Below are positions 56,782 to 64,000 of a stretch of DNA of 64,000 nt, piece by piece (the first letter of the stretch is position 1; each line of letters begins with the position of its first letter). A program made the position numbers and the translations under genes. The stretch covers positions 1 to 64,000 of the forward strand of contig JBBRTI010000002.1 of the NCBI GenBank assembly GCA_038244585.1, given 5' to 3'. This DNA is from UBA4664 sp038244585 (lineage in GTDB: Bacteria > Patescibacteriota > Saccharimonadia > UBA4664). The notes below the pieces were generated by a model. The model was not told where the DNA came from, did not search any database, and saw only the letters and a list, made by a program, of their open reading frames with translations.

Positions 56782-58643
56782 TAGAGTTTGTAGACGTAAA
56801 TCGAATTGCCAACCTTGGCAATAGGCTCCATGGCCCGCAGATTGGCATACCCCAGCGTCCCGGTAAGGCCGGAATAATAACGATCGTTCTGGAGGTAGGT
56901 TTCGGACACGGCGATGTACTGGCCGGTATAGGTTCCATAGGTCGAGTGCCACTCCTCATAAACGCTCCGCGAGCAATCGTAGCCCGAGCCGTTGCGAATG
57001 AGTAGCCCTTTGGCATCATAGGTCCGGTCGCAGAAATAGTATTGAGGAATGGCACCTCCGAAGTAATCGACGGCGATGTGACGGATTTCCGGGTGCTCCT
57101 CGACGTAAGTTTTGAGACGGAGCAGATCCTGGCCCCAGTCCACGCTTGAGTCGCTGAAATAGCGTCCCGCACCACTGCCGCCACCAGCCAGTTCGTTGAA
57201 GTAGGACGTGAACGACGGGTACGCCAGGATCGTGCTTAAGCCGTACCACGGTAGCAGGAGGGCCAAGGCCACCGCCGTCGGAACCTGCCACCGTACGCGG
57301 CGTGATAGCCGTCTGGCAAGCTTCACCGTTCCTATGGCCACGAGGATGAAAAGCGGTATGTAGATAGGCAGTATATGCCTTATTCCAAGATTGAGATTGC
57401 CGGCAATTGAAGCGGCGAAGTAGAAGATTGCAAAAGACCCGAGCGTCCATTCCATACTATGGTGCCGCAGCGAGCTGGCCAGGGCTGCTACGAATGCTCG
57501 CGGTCGGGCCCGCTTGAGAGCCAGATATCCGCCCGCTAGGCTCAGGATTCCGAGTATTAGGAAAGCGATCTGGGTTTTCATTACAAAGAGCTCAGGGAAG
57601 TAAAAGCGGTAGCTTTGGTTGCTTATTTGGCCATTGAAGTATGTGGTATTACCGCCAGCAACCCGCCCAAAGACCATGCGAATACCCAAAATGTACTGGA
57701 CGAGCGGTTTGAAGGCAGGAATATCGTTTATGCTAGTCAGAGCATTAACTAGGCCTGTGTCGATCGGCTCCACCATAGTTCCGCGAATCAGGCGATCCTG
57801 CACCTGTTGGGGCATGCCGGCAGTTTGGGGTGTATAGGCCACCCAGACCATAGCGACGCTTAGAAATGATGCCAGGATGAGACCGCCGGTCAAGACTTTG
57901 AGGCTGCTGGCATGTTCACGCTCCCGCCACCGTAGCGCCACCATACCCAAGCTAACGGCGCCCAAGAACGGGAATAACAGTACGGCCGAGAACTTAGCCA
58001 GCTGTGCTACGGCTAGTGCTAGTGCCAGAAGAAACAAATTGGAGCGGCCCGGGTGCTCGGCGTACCGGACATAGGCGACGAGAGCTAGGAAGATAAAGAC
58101 GCTGGCACCCAGGTCGGTAGTCACATAATGGGAATGGGCAAGCAGGTTCGGCGACAAGGTGTAGAAAAACAGCGATAGCAGCGCCACTGCCCTGCCCCAG
58201 CGGCGATAACAGAAGCGGTACAGCACAATGCCAAAAGCGGTGGCCAATAGAAGGATGGGCAGCCGGGCCCAGAAGAGGACCTGATCGGCGTCGTTGCCCA
58301 TGTGGTAGAGGAACGTCCAGCCGGTTTCCCACTGGCCGTTGACGTCGGTAGTCCAAGCGGCGTTCTCGATTGGGAATTTTAGATCCATGAACTGGAGTGG
58401 GAGTCCGGCCAGGTCCTTGATCAGGGGAGGGTGTTCCGGGTTCAGCCGGTAATCGCCGTAGTGCAGGTAGGAGTAGGCAGCCGCAACGTGAGGGACCTCG
58501 TCCACAATGGCCGAATCGCCGACCATGGCCCCTAAGCTCAAGCCGAACATCGCGGCCAGTAAGGCCCCGGCAAGCAGTATATGCCACTCTCTGGCAAAAT
58601 CACGGGCGGGCATTATGATACGATGGTATAAAGACTTCGTCAT
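56778..58643 (-). CDS. Large PMT/GT39-like membrane glycosyltransferase
   Basis: 621 residues with about ten to twelve membrane helices. The outer loop AIVDEVPHVAAAYSYLHYGD and RLNPEHPPLIKDLAGLPLQF (DE and EHPP) carries the acidic and His motifs typical of protein O-mannosyltransferase-like enzymes. The soluble C-terminal part contains DSSVDWGQDLLRLKTY. AAGGAG stands before the ATG and TATAAT lies on the same strand at about 58662-58657. It probably glycosylates a secreted protein or polymer. Confidence 0.82.
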   Translation of the reverse strand: MTKSLYHRIIMPARDFAREWHILLAGALLAAMFGLSLGAMVGDSAIVDEVPHVAAAYSYLHYGDYRLNPEHPPLIKDLAGLPLQFMDLKFPIENAAWTTDVNGQWETGWTFLYHMGNDADQVLFWARLPILLLATAFGIVLYRFCYRRWGRAVALLSLFFYTLSPNLLAHSHYVTTDLGASVFIFLALVAYVRYAEHPGRSNLFLLALALAVAQLAKFSAVLLFPFLGAVSLGMVALRWREREHASSLKVLTGGLILASFLSVAMVWVAYTPQTAGMPQQVQDRLIRGTMVEPIDTGLVNALTSINDIPAFKPLVQYILGIRMVFGRVAGGNTTYFNGQISNQSYRFYFPELFVMKTQIAFLILGILSLAGGYLALKRARPRAFVAALASSLRHHSMEWTLGSFAIFYFAASIAGNLNLGIRHILPIYIPLFILVAIGTVKLARRLSRRVRWQVPTAVALALLLPWYGLSTILAYPSFTSYFNELAGGGSGAGRYFSDSSVDWGQDLLRLKTYVEEHPEIRHIAVDYFGGAIPQYYFCDRTYDAKGLLIRNGSGYDCSRSVYEEWHSTYGTYTGQYIAVSETYLQNDRYYSGLTGTLGYANLRAMEPIAKVGNSIYVYKLY

Positions 58644-58729
58644 GAGGCTCCTTAGGCTTACCTATTATACTAGCATAAGCGTTATTTTGTGCCTGGCCGG
58701 AGTTTTAGACTTTAATAAGGAGATTTAAT

Positions 58730-59023
58730 ATGAGTATGCTTGATAAAGGTAAAGCTCTGCTAGAGCTTAAGAAGATCCAGTCGGTCCTAGCCAAGGAAAT
58801 CATCGAAGTCGAGGCTGGCAACGGCGCAGTCAAGGTCAAGATCAACGGCGAGCAGAAGATTCAGAAAATAACCTTGGACCCCGAGCTGACCGAGGAGGTC
58901 GAGCTGGCCAAACTCGAAAAGTGGATCGAAAGCGCCGTAACCCAGGCCATCACCCGCAGCCAGCAGCTGGCAGCCGAGAAGATGCGCAGCATGGCGGGCG
59001 GCCTTGGCATCCCCGGCCTATAA
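58730..59023 (+). CDS. ebfC: YbaB/EbfC nucleoid-associated protein
   Basis: A 97-residue DNA-binding protein of the YbaB/EbfC family, with helix LELKKIQSVLAKEIIEVEAG, strand GAVKVKINGEQKIQKITLDP and a Met-rich end GLGIPGL. AAGGAG precedes the ATG. It lies directly upstream of recR, the usual arrangement in bacteria. Confidence 0.93.
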   Translation: MSMLDKGKALLELKKIQSVLAKEIIEVEAGNGAVKVKINGEQKIQKITLDPELTEEVELAKLEKWIESAVTQAITRSQQLAAEKMRSMAGGLGIPGL

Positions 59024-59047
59024 TACTGTCATTAATCTGAGGCCGGA

Positions 59048-59647
59048 ATGAGAATCGTTCCCAAAGCAGTCGAAGATACCATTGATGCTCTGAGCAAGCT
59101 GCCTGGTGTCGGTCCGCGCACGGCGGAACGGTTGACCTTTCACCTGCTTAAATCCGACCCGTCTAAGGCCGACGCCATCAGCTCGGCGCTGTCGGCGCTG
59201 CATGCCAACGTGCGCTCGTGCGTGCAGTGTTATAACTTTTCCGAGGGTGAGATGTGCGGCATTTGCCAATCAGGCGACCGCCAGTCGGGCATAATCGCCG
59301 TGGTCGAAGAGCCGTTTGATGTGGTGGCGGTTGAGAAAACAGGGCAGTACCAGGGGTTGTATCATGTACTCGGCGGCGTTATTTCGCCGATGGACGGCGT
59401 GGGTCCCGACAGCCTGCAGATAGCCAGCCTCCTGCGGCGAATAGAGGCCGGCGGCATCGACGAAGTGATCCTGGCTACCAACCCGTCGCTGGAAGGCGAA
59501 TCCACCGCCATGTACATCCGGCAGCGCCTGGCCTCGACCGGGGTCAACCTGACGCGTCTGGCCCGCGGCCTGCCGGTCGGCGGCGATCTTGAGTATGCCG
59601 ACCAGGTCACGCTGGGCCGTGCCTTGCAAGGCCGACAGCCGTTTTAA
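59048..59647 (+). CDS. recR: Recombination mediator RecR
   Basis: A 199-residue RecR. The helix-hairpin-helix LPGVGPRTAERLTFHLL, the zinc finger (CVQCYNFSEGEMCGIC) and the Toprim domain (IIAVVEEPFDVVAVEKTG, ATNPSLEGESTAMYI) are complete. It helps RecF or RecO load RecA onto gapped DNA. It starts 24 nt after ebfC. Confidence 0.96.
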   Translation: MRIVPKAVEDTIDALSKLPGVGPRTAERLTFHLLKSDPSKADAISSALSALHANVRSCVQCYNFSEGEMCGICQSGDRQSGIIAVVEEPFDVVAVEKTGQYQGLYHVLGGVISPMDGVGPDSLQIASLLRRIEAGGIDEVILATNPSLEGESTAMYIRQRLASTGVNLTRLARGLPVGGDLEYADQVTLGRALQGRQPF

Positions 59648-59688
59648 GTCGTTTAGCTCCAAACCTACCAATAACTTGTGCCCACAGG

Positions 59689-59694
59689 TACAAT
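59689..59694 (+). promoter_or_regulatory. -10 box giving a probable leaderless DHH-gene mRNA
   Basis: TACAAT ends 8 nt before the ATG at 59703; no Shine-Dalgarno sequence is present. Confidence 0.5.
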
Positions 59695-59702
59695 AAGGCA
59701 CA

Positions 59703-60719
59703 ATGACTACCAATTTATCAGATGTAACAATCCAGATAGACCGCCTGAAAGAGCTCGTTGACGGTAGCACTACTATTTTGGTGCTTCAGCCCGACAGCCC
59801 TGACGGCGACAGTATGTGGACCGCCCTAGGGCTGGAAGAGATTTTATCCGACCTGGGTAAGCAGGTGGTGATGTACAGCTACAAGGAAGCCGAGCCTTAT
59901 TTGCGCGTCTACGAAGGCTGGGACCGGGTAGGCCAGGATTTCCCACGCGCCTTTGATTTTACAATCCTGGTTGATACGGGCTCACCCTCGCTGATTAAAT
60001 CGACGCTCGAGCACCACCAGGCCAAATTACTGACTAAGCCTGTTGTTATAATTGACCATCATGCATCACGCCAGCCATTCGGCTTTGATACTATCGACAT
60101 CGTCTTTGAAGCGGTTGCCACGGCAGAACAGGTGACAGCCATCGCTCTGGAGGCAGGCTGGGACATAAATGAGCCGGCCGCCTACAAATTGACGGCGGCC
60201 ATCCTGAGTGACTCGCTTAACTTGACGACCAGCGGTACCACCTCGCAAACGGTGCAGATGGTGGCCGAACTCACCAAACGCGGAGCCAATTTGGGCGAAA
60301 TCAACCGTATCCGCCGCGAGTCCTCGGCGCTGACGTCGGAGCAGGTCCATCTCAAGGGGCAATTGCTGAGTTCCGTTGAATACCTTTGCAACGGCCGTCT
60401 GGCGGTTGCGCAGATTCCTCCACTTGTCGTCGCCGGTAATACCGAGAAGTTCGAGCCGTACAATATGATCATCAGCGAGATGCAGTGGACCCAGGACGTG
60501 GAGCTGGTGGCCGTTTTCAAGGACTATGGTACCAAAATCAACGTGCCCATGCGCTCGGTCTACGGACTCGCCGGCCCGATGGCCGAAAAGATGGGCGGCG
60601 GCGGCCACCCGAACGCCGGTGCTTACCGCTGCGACACTGTCGACTACGAGGCCGAAAAGCTCAAGCTGGTCGAGGCCTTCCTGGCTTATAAACAAGAGAC
60701 GACAAATGCGATTTCATAA
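59703..60719 (+). CDS. DHH/DHHA1 phosphoesterase (NrnA-like)
   Basis: A 338-residue protein with the DHH motifs: FTILVDTGSPSLI, VVIIDHHASRQPFG, and the DHHA1 motif GGGGHPNAGA near the end. NrnA-type enzymes cut short oligoribonucleotides and pAp, using Mn(II). The first motif reads QPDSPDGDSM (usual D-x-D). ATG 59703 follows TACAAT by 8 nt. It overlaps cysS by 14 nt. Confidence 0.88.
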   Translation: MTTNLSDVTIQIDRLKELVDGSTTILVLQPDSPDGDSMWTALGLEEILSDLGKQVVMYSYKEAEPYLRVYEGWDRVGQDFPRAFDFTILVDTGSPSLIKSTLEHHQAKLLTKPVVIIDHHASRQPFGFDTIDIVFEAVATAEQVTAIALEAGWDINEPAAYKLTAAILSDSLNLTTSGTTSQTVQMVAELTKRGANLGEINRIRRESSALTSEQVHLKGQLLSSVEYLCNGRLAVAQIPPLVVAGNTEKFEPYNMIISEMQWTQDVELVAVFKDYGTKINVPMRSVYGLAGPMAEKMGGGGHPNAGAYRCDTVDYEAEKLKLVEAFLAYKQETTNAIS

Positions 60720-62148
60720 CACTCTGACTAGAACCACAACGGACTTCACTCCGCAAACGCCCGGCAGTGTCAGCTTGTATACCTGCGGCCCGACGGTGTA
60801 CGACTTCGCCCACATCGGCAACCTACGGGCATTCATCTTTGATGATATGCTGCGCCGAACGCTGGCGAGCGAATTCAAAGTCAAACACGTCATGAATATC
60901 ACCGACGTTGGCCATCTGGTCGGTGACGATGACGATTCCGGCGAAGATAAGTTTGAAAAAGGCGCCGCTCGTGAGGGTTTGTCCGTCTGGGACGTCGCCG
61001 CTCGCTATACGGAAGCCTTCAAACGCGACGCCGCCTCGATGAATATCCTGCCGCCCAACGGCTACCAGGATACTGAGGCCGGTGACACCTATGCCCGGGC
61101 GACCAAGTTTATTGACACCCAAATTGAGATAGTCCAGCTTTTACTCGATCGCGGCCACGCCTACCGGACCGAGCAGGCCATATACTTCGATGTCACGAGC
61201 CTGCCGTCCTACGGCGAGCTAAGCGGCCAGAAACTGGCTGATAAGGCTGTAGCGGTTCGTACGGAGGTTATAACGGACCCTGACAAGCGTCATCCCTTCG
61301 ATTTCTCCGTCTGGTTCTTTACGGTCGGCCATTACGCCGACCACACCATGCACTGGCCAAGCCCCTGGGGCGAGGGTTTTCCGGGCTGGCACCTAGAGTG
61401 CTCGGCCATCATCCACGCGACTCTCGGCGACCCGATCGACATTCACACCGGCGGCGTCGACCACATCGGCACCCACCACGCCAACGAAATGGCGCAGACG
61501 GAAGCCGCCTTTGGCCACGCTTTGTCGCAGCGTTGGATGCACAACGAGTTTATCCTGGTCGACGGCACCAAGATGAGCAAATCAAAAGGTAATTATTACA
61601 CCCTGGCCGACCTGACCGCCAAAGGCTTCCACCCCTTAAGCTACCGCTTGTTGTGCCTGCAGGCCCACTACCGTTCCGAGCTTAACTTCACTCTGGAGTC
61701 GTTGGAGTCGGCGCAAAAGACGCTCATCAACCTCTACGGTTGGGCCGATCTGCGGCATCAGACCAACCTGAGCGAGTTCCAATTGCAACCAGGTGACACC
61801 GAGGCCTTCCTTGGCCGGGTCAAAGCCGCTTTGGGCGACGATCTGGCGACGCCGGTTGCCTTGGCCGAGGTCTTCAAGCAGACCTTGGTGCTGACGCCCG
61901 GCATGCGCTACGACGACGAAGACGCCGAGCAGATTCTGACCGGCCTGGACGATCTGCTGGGCCTCCAGCTAAACGGCCGGCCCGACATCGATGAGGCCGC
62001 CAAGGCTATCATCGCCGAACGCCAAACGGCCCGGCAGGCCCGCGACTGGGCCCGCGCCGACGTGCTGCGCACCAAACTGCAGAAGCAGGGCCTGGACGTC
62101 GACGATACCCCCAACGGCCCCCGCTGGCGCCGCATTACTTTAATTTAG
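60706..62148 (+). CDS. cysS: Cysteinyl-tRNA synthetase
   Basis: A 480-residue class I synthetase. The zinc site begins at LYTCGPTVYDFAHIGNLR (HIGN is the HIGH motif), LECSAIIHATLG and THHANEMAQTEAAFG complete it, and KMSKSKGN is the KMSKS loop. The C-terminal DALR-type part (ERQTARQARDWARADVLRTK) is normal. The start at ATG 60706 lies inside the end of the DHH gene, so translation is coupled. Confidence 0.96.
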   Translation: MRFHNTLTRTTTDFTPQTPGSVSLYTCGPTVYDFAHIGNLRAFIFDDMLRRTLASEFKVKHVMNITDVGHLVGDDDDSGEDKFEKGAAREGLSVWDVAARYTEAFKRDAASMNILPPNGYQDTEAGDTYARATKFIDTQIEIVQLLLDRGHAYRTEQAIYFDVTSLPSYGELSGQKLADKAVAVRTEVITDPDKRHPFDFSVWFFTVGHYADHTMHWPSPWGEGFPGWHLECSAIIHATLGDPIDIHTGGVDHIGTHHANEMAQTEAAFGHALSQRWMHNEFILVDGTKMSKSKGNYYTLADLTAKGFHPLSYRLLCLQAHYRSELNFTLESLESAQKTLINLYGWADLRHQTNLSEFQLQPGDTEAFLGRVKAALGDDLATPVALAEVFKQTLVLTPGMRYDDEDAEQILTGLDDLLGLQLNGRPDIDEAAKAIIAERQTARQARDWARADVLRTKLQKQGLDVDDTPNGPRWRRITLI

Positions 62149-62157
62149 GACTATTTT

Positions 62158-63936
62158 GTGAAAGATTTTACCAAAGTCATCAGTTATAGCTGGTCGCTCA
62201 AGCGTTATTACCTGAGTATCGCAGCTTTTGTTGTGGTCTTGTCGTTGTTGACGCAGGCAAATCCGTTTCTAATCAAGTTCATCGTCGATGGGTTGCAAAG
62301 AGTAAATACGCCCTCAGCACCAGGGACGGGCTATTTTGTCGGCCTGATTGCCGCCATTTTGGTAATCGGACTTATAATGGCCGTGTTATCGAACATCCAA
62401 GGCTATATCGGGGACCGGCTGGGCGCCCGTCTTAGCACTTTCCTCTCGCAGCGATATTACGACCATATTCTTTCGTTGCCGCTGGAATACTATGACAATG
62501 AAGTAGCCGGTCGCATAACTAGCCGGCTTGAGCGTAGTATTGTGACTGTCAGCCAGCTGATGAACAATTTCGCCAACAATTTTATCGGTATGATTTTGAG
62601 CGTGCTGATTTCACTGGCTATTATCGCGTATTACGCTTGGCCGGTGGCTCTGCTTATTATCGTTCTGATTCCGCTATATCTGTGGCTGACGTCGTTATCC
62701 AGCAAACAGTGGCAGCAGCACCAGGATGTCATCAACAAGGATACCGACACGAACAACGGCCGCTTCATTGAAGCCATCGGTCAGATCCGCGTCGTCAAAA
62801 GTTTCGTGCAGGAACTGGCTGAAAGTCGATTTTTTGCCGACAGGCGCCAGGCAATAGAACGTGAAACCCGTGTCCAGTCGTTCGGTTGGCACATTTACGA
62901 TATCATCAGGCAGGCCAGCTTGGCGGTAATCATGATGGGTGTCTACGGCTACATCACCTGGCAGGCTGCGATTGGTCGCCTGAGCATCGGCGAGTTCGTC
63001 TTACTACTTCAACTGATAGTGGCGGCGCAGTGGCCATTGTATAGCGCCTCGTTCGTTATTGGGGCGCTCCAACGGGCTCAGGCCGGCTCCAAGGACTTCT
63101 TTGACGTTATGGAGACCAAGCCCAGTATCATCGACGTTCCGGAGGCCACCGATCTAAGGGTTACAGAAGGCCGCGTGAGCTTCGACGGCATCAAATTTAA
63201 TTACACCGACGGCAACACGGTGATGGACGGGGTCAGCTTTGACATCGAACCCGGGACCAAAGTCGCCCTAGTGGGTGAGAGCGGGGAAGGCAAAACCACC
63301 ATAACCAACCTTTTGCTGCGGTTTTACGCTCTGTCTGGCGGCCGTATCGCCATTGACGGTCAGGATATAGCCCACGTCACCCAAGCCTCGTTACGCCGCC
63401 AGATTGGTGTCGTCTTTCAAGAGCCGAACCTATTCTCGGGTACTATTCGCGACAACATCGCCTACGGTACGGCAGAGGCCAGCGATGATGCGGTCCGCAT
63501 CGCCGCCCGGGCAGCCAACGCGGACGGCTTTATAGTCAAACTTCCCAAAGGCTATGACAGCGAAATAGGCGAGCGTGGAGTAAAGTTATCCGGCGGCCAG
63601 AAACAGCGTATCGCCATTGCCCGCGCCATTCTAAAAGACCCGCCCATATTGATCTTGGACGAGGCCACCAGTTCGCTCGATTCGCGCAGCGAACATGAAG
63701 TCCAGCTGGCTTTGGCGAGCCTGATGAAAGGCCGCACTACGCTCATTATTGCTCACCGCCTGTCGACCATCGCCTCGGTCGACAAGATCGTCGGTATCAG
63801 CGGGGGCAAAATCGCCGAAGAGGGCTCACCGCACGAGCTGGCTCTGGGTGAGGGCATTTACGCCGAGCTTCTGGCTCTCCAGCAGCCCACGGCGGCCAAC
63901 AAGGCTAAACTTAAACGCTACGAACTAGCTCGATAA
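62158..63936 (+). CDS. ABC exporter, fused permease and ATPase
   Basis: 592 residues: six membrane helices in the first 320, then a nucleotide-binding domain with Walker A VGESGEGKTTITNLLL, signature LSGGQKQRIAIARAIL, Walker B ILILDEATSSLDS and the H-loop IIAHRLSTI. This type I exporter works as a homodimer or heterodimer and moves lipids, peptides or drugs outward; the substrate cannot be told. It starts at GTG 9 nt after cysS. The remaining 64 bases of the window show no gene. Confidence 0.93.
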   Translation: MKDFTKVISYSWSLKRYYLSIAAFVVVLSLLTQANPFLIKFIVDGLQRVNTPSAPGTGYFVGLIAAILVIGLIMAVLSNIQGYIGDRLGARLSTFLSQRYYDHILSLPLEYYDNEVAGRITSRLERSIVTVSQLMNNFANNFIGMILSVLISLAIIAYYAWPVALLIIVLIPLYLWLTSLSSKQWQQHQDVINKDTDTNNGRFIEAIGQIRVVKSFVQELAESRFFADRRQAIERETRVQSFGWHIYDIIRQASLAVIMMGVYGYITWQAAIGRLSIGEFVLLLQLIVAAQWPLYSASFVIGALQRAQAGSKDFFDVMETKPSIIDVPEATDLRVTEGRVSFDGIKFNYTDGNTVMDGVSFDIEPGTKVALVGESGEGKTTITNLLLRFYALSGGRIAIDGQDIAHVTQASLRRQIGVVFQEPNLFSGTIRDNIAYGTAEASDDAVRIAARAANADGFIVKLPKGYDSEIGERGVKLSGGQKQRIAIARAILKDPPILILDEATSSLDSRSEHEVQLALASLMKGRTTLIIAHRLSTIASVDKIVGISGGKIAEEGSPHELALGEGIYAELLALQQPTAANKAKLKRYELAR

Positions 63937-64000
63937 TAACGAAATTAGACTGTGTGGACGGTCTTAGGCTTTATTGCTGATGGGGCTATGGGCGGGTAGC

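Noticed and set aside
1..64000. CRISPR array, prophage or insertion sequence
   Set aside because: No regularly spaced repeats, transposase or phage structural genes were seen on either strand.

Overview
The window is a dense bacterial chromosome segment of about 69 genes, with short gaps, many 1-8 nt overlaps and standard stop codons (TGA is used as a stop). No rRNA, tRNA, CRISPR array or insertion sequence was found. The gene set suggests a Candidatus Saccharibacteria (TM7)-like member of the Patescibacteria/CPR: a relaxase-free type IV secretion-like locus rich in wall hydrolases, small RRM proteins, an aspartyl-tRNA synthetase without the usual bacterial insertion domain, and many genes whose -10 box lies 6-9 nt from the start codon (leaderless mRNAs). 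This assignment is inference from gene content; no phylogeny was possible.

Layout. Bases 1-620 hold the end of a GC-rich gene of unknown function. About 700-5400 is a lower-GC accessory stretch with a small membrane protein, a radical SAM/SPASM enzyme broken by one frameshift, a 32-codon Cys-containing ORF directly behind it that looks like a RiPP precursor, a GNAT acetyltransferase, and two unknowns. 5477-6586 holds a SIMPL-domain protein and a small membrane protein. 6597-10520 (minus strand) is a copper operon: small membrane protein, TauE/SafE-like protein fused to a cupredoxin, HMA chaperone, membrane cupredoxin and CopA. 10672-14465 is a four-gene redox operon: FAD/NAD reductase with an extracytoplasmic tail, ApbE flavin transferase, ferric-reductase-like haem protein and an anchored protein with a cupredoxin-like end. 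14745-16732 carries two RRM proteins and small unknowns.

17000-31895 is the type IV secretion-like locus: polytopic protein, lytic transglycosylase, LAS peptidase, a MinD-like/LysM fusion, VirB8-like, VirB3/PrgI-like, VirB4-like and VirB2-like proteins, an FN3-VirB6-like channel protein, an anchored protein and a transglycosylase/SGNH-like/peptidase fusion. Strong hairpins separate several of these genes. 31977-33741 holds anchored unknowns, one pseudopilin-like.

33815 to the end is largely housekeeping: trxB, a cupin, aspS, typA, an orphan histidine kinase, secE-nusG-rplK-rplA with two near-identical L1-site-like hairpins, a nucleotide-metabolism group (nucleotidyltransferase, deaminase, HIT protein, thyA), rplJ-rplL, dnaX-dnaB, an envelope glycosylation group (GtrA, two GT39/PMT-like enzymes, a GT2), ebfC-recR, a DHH phosphoesterase, cysS and an ABC exporter.

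The most novel-looking points are the radical SAM/precursor pair at 1697-2925, the flavin/haem redox operon with no visible flavinylation target, and the MinD-like/LysM and triple-domain hydrolase proteins of the secretion locus.
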